Shown here: positions 12,061-24,281 of the stretch, piece by piece
How the letters are laid out: each line of letters begins with the position of its first letter
Position numbering within the stretch: position 1 is the first letter of the stretch
Assembly: GCA_013400115.1 (NCBI GenBank)
Contig: VXBP01010406.1
Coordinates: forward strand, 372,440-436,439
Source of the DNA: Rhinopomastus cyanomelas
Lineage: Eukaryota; Chordata; Aves; Bucerotiformes; Rhinopomastidae
Direction: 5' to 3'
Length of the DNA: 64,000 bases
Position numbers and translations under genes: made by a program
The notes under the pieces: model-generated
Database searches by the model: none
Seen by the model: only the letters and a program-made list of their open reading frames with translations
Told to the model about the DNA's origin: nothing

Positions 12061-12116
12061 CCAGAATGACAGAACTTCTTTGGCTGGGACACACCTTTAA
12101 GATCAAGTCCAGCCTC
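12061..12116 (-). mobile_element. Diverged CR1 3' terminus
   Basis: CAGAATGACAGAACTTCTTT, GGCTGGGACACACC and TTTAAGATCAAGTCC follow the order of a minus-strand CR1 3' end (tail, GGTTGGGA block, AAGATCA block). Short and old. Confidence 0.65.
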
Positions 12117-13111
12117 TGAGCTGGCCCAAGTTCTGCTGTCACGTGGACCACGAAATTAACGTTTTGGCTTGTGCATACAAAACCACTGTAGTAAAATACG
12201 GGCTGTAAATACAGAAAGGCTCCATTACTGAGCTCCTGGAGATCAGACTTCTGCCAGCATGAGCTGCATTTGCCTCCACACACTTACCCAACTCAAGAGA
12301 GTCCAACATCTGGACTCTCTTCTAAAGTAGATGTAAGATCTTAGTTCCTTTTTCTAAGTGGCTACAGTTGCTGAATTTAATAGCCATGGCTCTTTGCCCT
12401 AGTGACTAATGGAAAAAAAAATCATGAAGATGTCTCTCATGACTTGCAGCAGTTGCAGGTTCACGTCACTAGCTCAGAGAGAACCGGTAGGAGAATCGGA
12501 GGGTGAGTGACTGTAACTTAGTCTTGCTCCACTGCTGACTTCATGAGGAGAACGGGTTCCAGTTGTGCCACCTTCTGGCTTTGTCCACACCCTGGATTAT
12601 CAGGCCTTGGTGTAAGAATCTGATCTTCTCAACTTATCTTTCCCAGTCTTTTGGTTGCTTGGCTGACCTTGTTTTTATGTTAGTGGGGTTATTGATGGGA
12701 GTAGCCAATGAAATGGGTAGTGAACATGGGAAGCCTTTTCAGAATGAGTTATTAAACTCCTGCCAGAGCCTGCATTTATTATAATTATCACCAAACTGTT
12801 ATGTGGCCCCATAAACTTGTGTGATGATTTATAAACTGAGGCTAGTGCACAAGTACAAGTGGTTTTTTACCTGCATGAAGGAAGTTATATGGGCCATAGG
12901 GTGGGTTCCTTGTGCCATAACTAGCCTTATACCAAGATATTTATTCAGACTGGGATCGTGACAATGTGGATAAAACCCAAACTAACTTACTGACATTTCT
13001 AAAGTCTTTGAACGTTCTGTTTTCTAAAGAAAGCAATCAAGTTGTCTTGCAAAAGACCCCTCAGTCTAATGCTGCAGGTTCTGCTTTTTAAATAGGAAAA
13101 CTAGGCTCTAA
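12117..13111. other. Unique intergenic sequence
   Basis: No gene or repeat is recognised. The AT-rich part around 12,775-12,900 has regulatory-like composition but carries no distinctive motif cluster. Confidence 0.45.
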
Positions 13112-13384
13112 TCAGTGTCATCTAGTGATAGGGTGAGTGGCAGTGGGTGTCAGCTGGAACATAGGAGGTTCAACATCAATATCAGAAGGAACTTCTTCCC
13201 AGTGAGGGTGACGGAGCACTGGAACAGGCTGCCCAGGGGGGTTGTGGGGTCTCCTTCACTGGAGATGTTCAAGACCCACCTGGATGTGTTCCTGTGTGAC
13301 TCAGTCTAGGTGATCCTGCTGTGTCAGGGGGATTGGACTGGATGATCTTTTTCGGTCCCTTCCAATCCCTAATGATTCCATGAT
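13112..13384 (+). mobile_element. CR1 3' UTR, 5'-truncated
   Basis: A clean plus-strand CR1 3' region: GAGGTTCAACATCAATATCA, GAACTTCTTCCCAGTGAGG, CACTGGAACAGGCTGCCCAG, GTCTCCTTCACTGGAGA, CACCTGGATGTGTTCCTGTG, and a GATTGGACTGGATGATC block ending in TGATTCCATGAT. A 64-codon frame within it is ORF2 C-terminal remnant and UTR, not a gene. Confidence 0.95.
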
Positions 13385-14439
13385 CTTCTTGCATGGTGGA
13401 TTCTAAAGCAAGAAATACAAAGCTGGGCCTAGAGAAAGCTGCCTCCCTGTTTTCTTGGCAAGTTAGCCAGGAGCAAGAGCAACAGAAGGTCTTGGAGCGG
13501 CGAATGGTTGGATGCTACATATCTCTGTATTGTTTCGAGCTCTTGCAGCTTTTCCAGGTTCTGGAGTTCAGCTGGAAGTGCTCTCAGTAGCCTAAATTGA
13601 TTAGATTTTGAGGAAATTATATTTCCAGTCACCATTTCTTTTTTTCCATTAGATTATATTTCATGGTCTTAAGTCTCCAGAGCTGTTTGCACGTGGCTGT
13701 AACTGGCGCCAGAGGTGAGGGAGGCTGAGTGACGGTGATTATGAGGTGGCCAAGCTGCGTGTGCCCAGCTGAGAGCCTAAACGCAGTGGGGAGACTGGGT
13801 TAAAAGGGAGTGAGCTCCTCATTAGCTGCTCTCCTCCCACCTCGAGGGGGAAGTCCTGGTTTTGGCAGACAGTGTCATCCCGACCGCGAAGCAGGACGCT
13901 CGGCGCTGCTTGGCAGCACGTGAACAATTCCACAGACTCCAGTAAAAATAACATTCTGTGAACCAGTCCAGAGCCCATCTGAGCCTGTCCTGTCTGCACC
14001 CGGCCCCGCCAAGTGTCTGAGGTAAGGTGGGGTTTCACACATGCTTGAACTGGTCCCAGCCCTGGATTGAACGTCGTGCGTTGGTGCAGCAGAAGCGTGC
14101 GCCGCATCGGGGTAGAAACAGGTGAGGATAAACCCTTCCCAACAGAGGGGAGCCAGAGCAGTATGAGAGGAGTCAGTTTTAGGGTGATGACTTTGAATAA
14201 TGTGACCTGAGCAAATATCACCTTTTCCTTAGAAAGGCATTTTTAATTTTGAGGATAGGAATGAGTAGGTTTTCTGGGTGAGGATAAATGTGAACTCGCC
14301 CTTAAAAAGCTCACTTTTGCAGGTGATTGCAGCTTTAGGAACACAGCCAGTTGCCTGAGCCACTTTTCACTACCTCGTGCCCAAGTAATGTGTGGCTTCT
14401 GAAGGGGTAAACGGGTTTTGACTCAAATCATTTGTTCCA
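13385..14439. other. Unique intergenic sequence
   Basis: No gene is recognised. A 160-codon minus-strand frame (13,739-14,221) overlaps GC-richer DNA and lacks any known domain. Confidence 0.5.
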
Positions 14440-14960
14440 AATTCCACTTGGAAAGGCTGTCTGCGCTTACCAGAGGATCTGCGGAAATCACGCGACGGGA
14501 GTTTTCAGCAAAATGGCTCCATAAATCTTTGGAAATGCAAAACTAACAGACACGTGAAGGATTTGTATTTAGAAAAGGCTCTCCCGGTGGGTTGCTCTCA
14601 GCAGAAAATGAAAAGGTCTCCTTTGCATTCAGCGGAACTATTAGCGCGGGTTTTGCTGACATCAGCAGTCGCACAGGTACGGCCACTGTCACAGCCGCGG
14701 ATCTCAGTGCTGCAAATTAACCAGGCTTTAACTTCCTTCCAAATATCATGGTGGCTCATTTTCATTATGAAGAAGGTGGGGGGAGAAGAGTGGGACAAAG
14801 CCTCATTGGTGGAGCCCGTGGTAATTGTTTCAGCAGGGCCCACAAGTCATGCATCTCCATTATTTGTTGAAAGCTGCCTGCAATTAAGAGTTTCAAACAA
14901 GGTTTTTTGAATGCAAAGTCAGACAATTAAAACGTTTCACCAGTGCCTTAGAGGGAGAAG
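14440..14960. promoter_or_regulatory. Candidate conserved non-coding element (distal enhancer-like)
   Basis: Unique, repeat-free sequence with CpG dinucleotides preserved in an otherwise AT-rich setting, an ATTGG (inverted CCAAT) core near 14,800, and several AATTA cores (TGGTAATTG, GCAATTAAG, ACAATTAAAAC). The appearance is that of vertebrate developmental enhancers. Position about 46 kb 3' of FOXB1 makes that gene the natural but unproven target. A 118-codon open frame inside shows no domain. Confidence 0.35.
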
Positions 14961-15782
14961 TTCTGAATTAGCACTTTGAATACACAAGACCTCTTGTTTT
15001 CTAATCTCCTTTCCCTTTTACTCTGTGAAAGAGAAGTATATTCTGCCCGCCCCCNTGAATCATCTTGGTCTTTGACTTGTACATTTGAATGTCCTCTGCT
15101 CCTTGAGAGATCATCCTTGTTGCCTTATAATGGTCCAGGTGCAAAAAAACCCATTTGCCCACGTTTGGCTTTTTCTCGAAGGGGGGTCATAAATCACTTT
15201 AAGCATCTCTCCTCCCTCTTGCACACCACCCACTGCCCCTTCAGATCTTCCTCCTTCCCCTTTGAAGAGGCACAGGACTGTTTTAGCTACTGATTTGTGG
15301 CACTGGGCTCAAGCCCTGTGCTCCTGCAAGCTAACTAGACAAGATGTGGGAAGCAGGGACACGTTGGTTTGCCAAGGGGAGCTCTGGGGCTGCTGGTGGT
15401 CGATCTGGCGTTGGTGCTCAGCTCACAGGTGCTCCCAGGGCAAGGCCAACCTTTTTTACCAACTTCTTTTTGCCTGTGGAAACGAGACTGCTCCCCTGTC
15501 TGATGGATCAAGCAGGATGCATCAATAATGGCTGTTTGAGTGTCGAATTTGTGGTTTTGGGGGGTTGTGAGGCTTCCTCCCTTCTTTTTTGTCCATAGAA
15601 TAATTTTTAATGGTAACATTTTTTAATGCAAAGCAATGTAAACTGTTGTGTTTTATTAGATGCAAGTTGGTTTGTGCAGGTACAGGTGAGAACAGATATC
15701 TTGATAGGAAAAAAACCTGCATTGAGTTACAAAACTAAACACCAGGTGAACCAGCAACTGTAAGAGAAGCAAAGACAGACCA
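14961..15782. other. Unique intergenic sequence with one unresolved base
   Basis: No gene or repeat recognised. Base 15,055 is an N within a C-rich run. Overlapping frames at 15,262-15,619 are open on both strands and show no domain. Confidence 0.5.
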
Positions 15783-15954
15783 CAGCACTGGAACAGGCTG
15801 CCCAGGGTGGATTGTGGAGTCTCCTTCACTGGAGACGTTCAAGACCCGCCTGGATGTGTTCCTGTGCGACTTGGTCTAGGTGATGCTGCTGTGTCGGGGG
15901 ATTAGACTGGATGATCTTTCGGGGTCCCTTCCAATCCCTAATGATTCTGTGATT
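15783..15954 (+). mobile_element. CR1 3' end
   Basis: CACTGGAACAGGCTGCCCAG, CTCCTTCACTGGAGACG, CGCCTGGATGTGTTCCTGTG, GATTAGACTGGATGATC and a TAATGATTCTGTGAT tail. Same subfamily as 13,112-13,384 but truncated further from the 5' side. Confidence 0.95.
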
Positions 15955-17559
15955 TGAGGTACAACCTCAGATGTCATTGAACTTCCTTGGGGTTTGCTGC
16001 TTGCTTGAAGTTTAAATACCTTGGGAAAGGGTCATACCAGTTGTGTGACTAAGAGCAAACCAATTCATTGATTAATGAAACATTTTTTTTGCTAAGTGCT
16101 ATCCAAGGGCATTTAGTCTGTCACTTGACTGCACTCTGGGTGGTGGAGTTTCTAAATTCAGCATGGTATGAGGGCGAGAGGCTTGTCTGGAGTCTTTCTG
16201 CTCATGAGCTTGAGCATGTAGGGAGATTTTCCAAAGGCCAAGGTCAGTGCACCTGCCTGGAGCGTGTCCTATGCCTTCCAGATGACCTACATTCAATGTC
16301 CTGATAGTGTGTGTCAACTTGCGTGACTTTAAACAGGCTGGACTTAGCCAAGGCACTTTCTCACAGCACGGTGTCTGAGAGGAGTCGTAGGAGCTTCCCA
16401 GGAGCTGGGCAAGGTGCCTCTCTGTGAAGCCTAGCATCTTTTCTGATAGGGTAAAGAGACAACTAGTGGCTCAACGCGGGCAATCCTTATGAGAGATTCA
16501 GGCAAACAGCGTGTCACTTTTCTTCAGCACGTCAGAAGCGTCTGCAGAGACCCAGAGGATTGGCCAGAGGTTTAAATCCCTGTATCGAGTCCCCAGCAAA
16601 GCTGTCGCTGGCCTCACAGTTACTTGGACATTGTCTCTACTGTGCATCTGGTGCCAGGGAGGGTTTGTCCATGAATGAAGATAGTGCAAGCTCCTCCAAC
16701 TATCCAGGCCAAAGAAATGTCTAAAGGACACCAGCTAATTTTGCCACCGATGTCTTAATAACTCCAGCTGAAAAGATGAAGTTACAGCACAGACAATAAG
16801 AGGGTTCAGGGCTATCCTCCAGTAGATGTGTCTAAGCGAACGCTGCTGTACCGAACGTGACCTCCATCCCTTCAGACAGGATCCCTCAATAATCTCACAT
16901 AATGTATTTCGAGGCATTTTTCTCTGCCAAGGATACAAACAGATTTCTCTCAGTACTGAGAATTTGAACAAACACAACTCCTCCAGCCTCACACCAGAGG
17001 ATCTGGAAAGAAAACCTGATTAGTAGATTAGTGGCCTTCAGCAGGAGTGTGTCTGCAGTTCTCTGCCTGGATTAGAGCAGTTTATCTGCGGCGGCTTGGT
17101 GTTACTCAGTGGAATCCCTCCCTTCACGCTGTGCCTCGTCTCCTCTGCAGCCTGCGCTACCCGGCTTCTGCACCGATGTCCTCCGCTGGTGGAGAGCCCT
17201 GTGGCTGCTGGATGGGCCACAACAGGGCGTCTGCTCCCCACCCTCACGCCTGTCCCCAGCAATGCCACGTTCACGTCCGGTACAGCGGTTAGAAGTCGTT
17301 CCGATCGGCACCCGCGATCGCGCTCGGCTCTTCGGCTCTTCGTCGCGCTGTGCAAACACCAGCTAATTAATCTCTCCAGAAGAGACCGAGGGTAGGTGGG
17401 AGTTTTAACTGTTCGCCAGGGAGTGCTTCTGAGGCAGCGCACTCTGTCAACAGCTCCTGACCCAGCCCCTGCTGTCTGGGTGGCTAATCAGGCAGATTGG
17501 TGGTAGCCAGCACAGTTAATCACCTGGGACAGCTGCCTGCTTTCCCCACCACCCTTTTG
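15955..17559. other. Unique intergenic sequence with a CpG cluster
   Basis: No gene is recognised. From about 17,150 to 17,400 the GC and CpG content rises (for example GATCGGCACCCGCGATCGCG near 17,310, beside a CGGCTCTT direct repeat). Open frames appear in most of the six frames there, which is a by-product of GC richness. It could be a small CpG island or part of an enhancer. Confidence 0.45.
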
Positions 17560-17720
17560 TTGCTCCAGTAAAATGGGATTATTCGAGTATTGTTTTCAAA
17601 TGTATGGGGCTGTGAGGTTCCACTGTGACAAGAATGACTGTCTCAAAATTGGTCGCCTTTTATTTGAAAGGCAGCGAGTATAAATCTGCCCTCTTGTTGT
17701 TTTACTTTGCATGCAGCAGT
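17560..17720. promoter_or_regulatory. Possible conserved non-coding element
   Basis: Unique AT-rich block with ATTGG core (AAATTGGTCGCC), CTTTTATTTG and GAGTATAAAT words close together. Assigned on composition alone. Confidence 0.22.
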
Positions 17721-20241
17721 CCCCCCCGAGGCCCCTGATCTCCCACCTTCAGGGAGGGGATTTGGCCAAAATTCAGCAGCACCGATGCAACGGCATCGGC
17801 CGCTCTCTCAGCACTGCGCCGAGCAGGAGCCTCGGGAAGTTTTCCGGTTGTGGAAAACTCGAGGCTACTCTGCAGGGCTTCTGTTTTATTTTTCCTCACG
17901 AGGCAAAATTGACTCTTGAGAGGTTTTTAATTCTTGTTTTCTCCTTGACATTTCGCAGTGTTCCTAGAAACTCCTCGGTAAATGTTGACAGGCTGCTGGG
18001 AGAGCTTTGAAAGCTCTGCCGGCGCTGTGAGTTTTTGCACTCGGATAAAGCTTTCCTCACCTCGTAAAAGGGAAGTGGCACATTCAGGGGTGAACTTTGC
18101 AAATAACAGGGCCAAATGCTGAGGAGCAGCTGCACCTTTGGGTACCTTTGTGCTGTTAGCAGACCTGGAGGAGAAAACCATGAAAGTCTCACTTATCTGT
18201 TTATCTAGCTCGCAGCGCTCTGATGCCTTCTACCACCTTTGCTGATAAGGGTCTCTTTGAAGTGGAGCACAAGTGTGAATTTATGGTTTTGTAAAGACTG
18301 GATTCCAGAACAGGTCATAAATTTCTTGGTTAGACAAAGGCTTCTGGGGAAACAATATTGCCTTACAATCCCTCACTGTGTCATTACCCTGATGTGTTTC
18401 TAGCACAGCAAATAATTGACTAGGATGATATGCTGGCTGGTTCTCTAGTTAAGCTTTGAAATTGCATAAATTCCTCTAGCAAGAGGAGCCAAGTTACGGA
18501 GCTACGGTAAAGTCTCATCACAGGTCCTGTAACAAACCTTTATTCCAGGTGACGGTCAGTGTTCTGAAGACAAAGAAAATCTGGGTCTTTATTTGCTTGG
18601 AATAACTTCTGCTTAATATTCTGTTGTTTCTTCTTGAAAAGACAAGCATTTTATCATGCAAATTGCCCATTTTTGGCCTTCTCGGGGTGTGAGGGCAAAG
18701 AGCAGAATGATGCAGGAGGATGAGTGAACACCTCGATGGTCCAGATGGGGAGGATCACTTGCTTTAGGGAGAGAAGGTGCCTGACCCGCTCCTCAATAAA
18801 CCTCCACACCAGTCAGCAGCATGTCACACAGTGGCCAGTGTTCAAAATTAGTGGAGTCATACTGGTTTATCTCTTAATGAAAGCCAGTTGCTTTCCTTGG
18901 AAGTATTTGCCTTCTTATGGAGGGCAGCAATCCAGCAGCAGCATCATTATGCCCATGGTATTTGCTACCTCACGTCCCATCCCTCTCTGTTAGCCAACTT
19001 CTTTGAGAGCACCTCATCCCTTATGGTTTATAACAGGGGAGACTCTCGAGTGACCCTGGGTGAGTGACTAATGATAAGTCTAATTTAACCATACAGTAGG
19101 GAAGGAAGATGCTGCCTGATTTCTTCCAGTCGTTTCTCTGAGCCCCACTTGATGTGTGATTAAGTTTTTAACACCTTAAACCAAATTCTGCTTCCTGGCT
19201 TCCTCACTATAGAATTCCTGAGTTCCAAGCCCTGTCCTCCCAAGTTTGTGAGTTTCACACTTGCTGTGTCCCTTGTGACCTGAGCTTCTTGGGGAAGTTT
19301 TTTGTCAGGTGTGCTTCAGTACACTAGTCTGCAGCACAACACAGACAAACACAGGCTTGGTGCCTCCATCAGAACACACAGATCTAATTTTGCTCTTCCT
19401 GTTTTCCTTCCCAATTCTGCTGGCTTGCTTAGGGACTGGAAATGGTGACCACACTAAACTGGGAGCTGCTAGGCTCCGTTTCTGCCCGTCATCTCTGGGA
19501 GCTGTTAATCAGTAAAGAGAAATGCCTGAGCCTCTTGTGGCAAACTCTTCTTCCTGAGGCTTGAGAAGGAAAGGCAGAGTGATATGAAAAGCAAATAGAC
19601 AAATAATGGAAGGATCACTGATACAGACATACCAGGAGAACACTGTTCTAGTGAATTCTTCTTGCTCACGGGATAATAGGTGGCTGTCCGGAACAAAAAG
19701 CTTTCAGAGTCTTTCTGAGGGATTGCTCCTACGTGCCAATGCTTTGTGATGGCCCAGAATAAGATCTGTCTTGATGTGTGACACACAGTAAGAGAGCTGA
19801 AAATCAGAGATGAGATCAGTTCCCCCTGGCAGTTTGGTTTCTGTCCAACCCGTACGGATTTTGACGGATAATTAGCAGGGTAGATACAGGACATCTGATG
19901 AACAAAGGCCCTCATAACCGCTGGACAGCTGTGCTGCTGCAAAAGGCAGAATTCGCTGTTAAAAGCAACTCCAAAAACCTAGATTGCCAGAATTTTGACA
20001 CTTCTGAAGAGAGATCACAGAAGGAAGGTTAACTGGCTTTAAGGCAGGACCTAGTGAAGGGCTGTGCAGTTGTGCAGTGCGTGGGGTGAAGTGGAGGAAA
20101 GGCAAACTGTTCTGGAAGGGCTGTTGTCACTAGACCTGTAGGAACTGGGTCAAACCGCTGAAATGCAGAGATCCCAGGAAAGCTCGTGCTGAAGGGTGTG
20201 TTCCCCTCAGCCAAAGCTCCAGAGATGCCTAAATGCTGAAC
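17721..20241. other. Unique intergenic sequence
   Basis: No gene, RNA gene or mobile element recognised across this stretch. Open frames up to 145 codons (19,505-19,942 minus) have no domain or family resemblance. Confidence 0.5.
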
Positions 20242-20735
20242 CCACGGAATCATTTGCTACTAGGGTTTGGAAGATCTTCTGGTTTAGAGACCGCCTAGTT
20301 CAAACCCTCTGCCGTAGTCAGATGTATGTTCCACTAGAGCAGATTCCTCAAAATCCCATCCAACCTGGCTCGACCCATTCCAGGGATGGAGCAGCCGCAA
20401 CTACTCTGGCCAACCGTTCCCGTGTCTCACCACCCTCGGCAAGGAATATCTTCCTGAGATCTAATCTTTCCCTTGACTTAGTGGAACTTCATGAGACCAG
20501 CATGGGCTCACTTCTCAGGCCTGTCAAGGTTCCCGTGGATGGCCTCCCCTCCTTCCAGCACGTCAGCCACACCTTGGTGAGGTCAGCAAACCTGGCAAGG
20601 GGCCACTGAATTCCCCTGTCCATGTCATCGACAACAATGCTAGACTGCACCAGTCGTCGTTCATGAGGAGCGCTGCTTGTCACTGCTCTCCTCTTGGACA
20701 TCGAGCTGTTAACCCCAACTCTTCCATGTAGCATA
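20242..20735 (-). mobile_element. Old CR1 fragment (3' UTR into ORF2)
   Basis: Minus-strand CR1 with a diverged terminus at the left (ACGGAATCATTTG, TTGGAAGATCTTCTGG), then AACCTGGCTCGACCCATTCC, AGGGATGGAGCAGCCGCAAC and the C-terminal reverse transcriptase region near 20,560-20,735 (CACACCTTGGTGAGGTCAGC, the usual CAGCTTGGTGTCATCGGC block with a deletion). Divergence and many small indels mark it as old. Confidence 0.85.
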
Positions 20736-20817
20736 TACACAAATACAAAAGGCTGTTGTGCCACAAATGAGATCCAAGTTTTGCAAATTATTTTGACAGT
20801 AAAGTGTGATCTTCATG

Positions 20818-21335
20818 GAGTTGTTGACGTTGGAAGAGATCTCTAAGATCACCAAGTTTTACCATTAACTCAGTTCTCCCAAAGCCGCCATTAAATCCTG
20901 CCCCTAAACTGCAGACCTACACGTCTTGTCTAAGGCTGACGATTCAACTCCATCCTTGGGCAGCCTGTTCCAGAGCCTGATGACCTTTTCCAGGAAGAAG
21001 TTTCTCCTCATGGCCAATCTAAACTTCCCCTGGTGCAACCTGAGACTCTTTCCTCTTGTCCTATCACTGGTTACTTGTGAGAAGAGACCAAATCCCACCT
21101 CTCTACACCCTTATTTTGAGTAGCTGCAGACAGGAGTAAGGTCTGCAACTCTTCTTCACGCTAACCAGCCCCAGCTCCCTCAGCCACTCCTCACAAGATT
21201 TGTTCTCCAGACCCTTCACCAACCATCTAGCCCTTTTTTTGGACCTGCTCTAGCCCCCCGACATCTTTCTTGTAGAGCCCAAAACCAGTTCTCAGGGTGT
21301 GGGTGCATCAGGGCTGAGTGTAGGGGGACAGGATC
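20818..21335 (-). mobile_element. Old CR1 3' region
   Basis: Minus-strand order: TTGGAAGAGATCTCTAAGAT, then GGGCAGCCTGTTCCAGAGCC, GAAGAAGTTTCTCCTCATGG, CTTCCCCTGGTGCAACC, TTTCCTCTTGTCCTATCAC, CCCCAGCTCCCTCAGCC and the CCCAAAACCAGTTCTCAGGG region. It is a separate copy from the fragment just to its left, of the GTGCAACC subfamily. Frames here on both strands are remnants. Confidence 0.92.
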
Positions 21336-22315
21336 TTCCCACAGGGCAATTAGGAGAAGAAAAGGCAAAAAGACAGTTTTTGAGACAGTGCATGCCAGGC
21401 AACACAGGAGCTTGTGTGGGCTTTGTCAATTGGGAAGCAGCACCGTTGAGGAGTTAGAGCAGAGGAGAATCACATCTCTGAGCTAACAATCTGCTCGATC
21501 AAGCTCAAACCCTAGATGGACCAATACAGAAAAGGTGGCTGACACAAACCAGGGGGATGGAGGAAGGTCTAACTGGTGGTCAGAAGGCACTTTAAAGGGC
21601 TCATCACGGGAGCTCTGTAGCTCTGCTGTGTTGTGTGAGTGTTGATGAACAGTTAAAGCTGTTACTTGAAAATTACTGTTCTTCAAATTTACTGTGGGCT
21701 AATAACAGACTTGATTTTTCTACGTGCTGCTGTGTTGTTGGAGCTTGCAGATTACTGCAGGTATTAGGAAGGTAAAACTGAGGTCAAGTCAAGTGTTATT
21801 ACTGTTTGACAGTATTTCTGCTGGAAAGTTAGGGAGCGTGTTCCGTGCCATCCAGGCTTTTGTATGATAAATGTTGCTGCTAATGAGACCGAACTGCTGA
21901 AGCCACCTAGCCCTGTCAATGCATGCCAGACACATATTGTTTGGTTTATTACAGATATAGTCTTTGATCTTTGTGTCTGAAGACTTGATTAGGCCTATCC
22001 TGTTAAAGACATAGCACATGAAAGCTGGGAAGTGGTTCCTTTAATAGCGAAGCCCTTGAGAAAGGACTCCTCAAATTAAAGGGGAAGAAAACACTTCCTA
22101 CAGGCTGTGCAAACCTTCCCACACTCTGCTTTAATCTGTTTGCAAATGCTCCTGTGCTCAAATGGGATTTCTTCACTGCTCTGTCAGCAAGGCTCAGTGT
22201 TCTGGATCTGGCTTTTGAACAGTTGATTTCCAAGAAAACCTAACCAAACCTTGCTGCAAGTGTACCAAGGAGTAAGAGAGTTGTGCCGACACTGAATGCT
22301 CATGAAAGGGAAGGA
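21336..22315. other. Unique intergenic sequence
   Basis: No gene or repeat recognised. AT-rich with CAAT and AATTAA words near 22,050, but no convincing cluster. Confidence 0.45.
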
Positions 22316-23003
22316 CATAGAACCATAGAATCATTAGGGATTGGAAGGGACCTTGAAAGGCCACAGCAGGATCACCTACACCAAGTTACACAGGAACACA
22401 TCCAGGTGGGTCTTAAATGTCTCCAGTGAAGGAGACTCTACAAGTCCCCTGGGCAGCCTGTTCCAGTGCTCCGTCACCCTCACTGGGAAGAAGTTCCTTC
22501 TCATATTTATATGGAACCTCCTATGTTCCGTCTTGCATCCATCGCCCCTTGTCCTATCACCAGATGACACTGAGAAGAGCCTGGCTCCATTCTCCTCACA
22601 CCCACCCTTCAGATATTTTTAGACATTAGTGAGGTCACCCCTCAGTCTCCTCTTCTCCAAGCTCAAGAGACCCAGCTCCCTCAGCCTCTCCTTATGACAG
22701 AGGTGCTCTATGCTGGACTCTCACCATTACTTCTATGTCCTCCTTGAACTGAGGGGACCAGAGCTGGACACAATTCTCCACATGTGGTCTCACCAGGGCA
22801 GAGTAGAGGGGAAGGAGAATCTCTCTCCATCTGTTAGCCACCTGGCTTCTGATCCACCCCATGATGATGTTGGCCCTCTTGGCCACCAGAGCACACTGCA
22901 GGCTCATGGTCATCCTGCTGTCCACCAGGACACACAGGTCCCTCTCTCCTACACTGCTCTCCAACAGGTCAGTCCCCAACCTATGCCGGTACCTGGGATT
23001 GTT

Positions 23004-23510
23004 CTAGCCCACATGCAATACTCTATGCTTGCCCTTGTTATACCTCATTACTTTTCTCCCTACCCAGCTCTCCAGCCTGTCCAGATCTCGCTGAATGGCA
23101 GCACAGTCTGCAGGGGTGTCGGTGACACCACCCAGCTTTGTGTCGTCAGCAAACTTGCTGACAGTGCATGCCAATCCCTCATCCAAGTCATCAATGAGTA
23201 GATTGAACAGGACCAGTCCCAGCACCGACCCCTGGGGCACTCCACTAGATACCGGCCTCCAACTAGACTCTGTCCCATTGACCNNNNTCTCTTTCCCATT
23301 GCCCACTCCTCTCTGGCTTCTCCCCTGCAGCCACTTCACCACCCGCCTCACTACCCAATCATCCAGACCACACTGCCTCAGTTTGGCTGAAAAGATGCTG
23401 TGGAAGACTGTCTTAAATACCTTAGTGAAGTCAAGACAGAGCACATTCACCGCTCTGCCGTCATTTATCCACCCAGTTACGCCCTCATCAAAGGCTATCA
23501 GGTTGGTCAA
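23004..23510 (-). pseudogene. CR1 ORF2 reverse transcriptase fragment (interrupted)
   Basis: The frame carries the TKVFKTVFHSI block, GVPQGSVLGLVLFNLLIDDL and the catalytic FADDTKLGG motif, then LDRLESW. Upstream in another frame (23,515-23,760) the preceding polymerase segment can be followed with stops. Two residues are undefined at the N gap and an inserted stretch there is absent from the 995-2,175 copy. The active-site aspartates are present, but the protein is truncated at both ends and cannot function. Confidence 0.92.
23284..23287. other. Assembly gap of four undefined bases
   Basis: NNNN inside the CR1 reverse transcriptase region, flanked by near-duplicate TCTGTCCCATTGACC and TTTCCCATTGCCCAC. 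Confidence 0.95.
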
Positions 23511-24281
23511 GCATGACTTCCCCTTGGTGAAGCCTCACTGAGTATCCCTGATGGCTCTCCTGTCCTTGATGTCAGAGGCTGGAAACAGACTCTAGAACAA
23601 ATTGTGTCATCGCCCTTCCTGCGATGGAAGTGAGGCTGACCGGTCTATAGTTACCTGGGTCCTCCTGCTTACCCTTTTTGAAGACTGGAGTGACGTTTGC
23701 TATCCTCCAGTCCCTAGGCACCTCTCCTGATCCCCATGACTTATGAAAGCCACGGAGAGTGGCTTAGCAATGACTTCTGCCATCTCCCTTGGTACGTGCG
23801 GGTGCATCCCATCTGGGCCCATGTGTGGGTGTAGTAGCCTAGACCCTGAGCCTAATAGCTACACTGGAAAATGATGTTGTATGAACTCGTCTCTTAAGTC
23901 TCTATTGGTGTGTATGGTTTGAATTCCAAGCTTGTCAGAGCTTGGCCATGGTTGTCTGGCTTGGAGGAGGAGCTCAAAATGTTTCTCTTCTGTGAGAGGA
24001 AGCCACTGTGGGCAAGGACCAGTGACGCTCCTGTGTTTTTCTGGTGTATGTGCAGAGTTTTACTGGTGAGTGTTGGACACCAGGCCATGCTCAGATGTGG
24101 TTCAACGCTGTTCCAAACAGTTCTATTCATTTTGTGTTAACCACCACTCCTTTCTCAGTTCAGACCTCTCCAGCATCAGAAAGAAACAAATGTGTGTGTG
24201 GAAAAAGAAATAGTGTTTAGCCTGAAAAATGCTTCTCTGTACCCCAAAAAATGCTCACATTTTGCATTGTTGCTCTTCCTG

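Larger units (their letters stand above)
22316..23830 (-). mobile_element. CR1 LINE, longest copy in the window, with reverse transcriptase
   Basis: The 3' terminus is at the left (CATAGAACCATAGAATC, GGGATTGGAAGGGACC). To the right come the 3' UTR, the ORF2 C-terminus, and the reverse transcriptase core up to about 23,830, where the copy is truncated before the endonuclease region. It parallels the copy at 995-2,175 base for base over long runs but extends about 400 bases further 5'. It contains a 4-base N gap at 23,284-23,287 and several frame breaks, so it is inactive. Confidence 0.96.

Noticed and set aside
13739..14221. A 160-codon minus-strand frame
   Set aside because: No recognised domain and no supporting context; probably chance.
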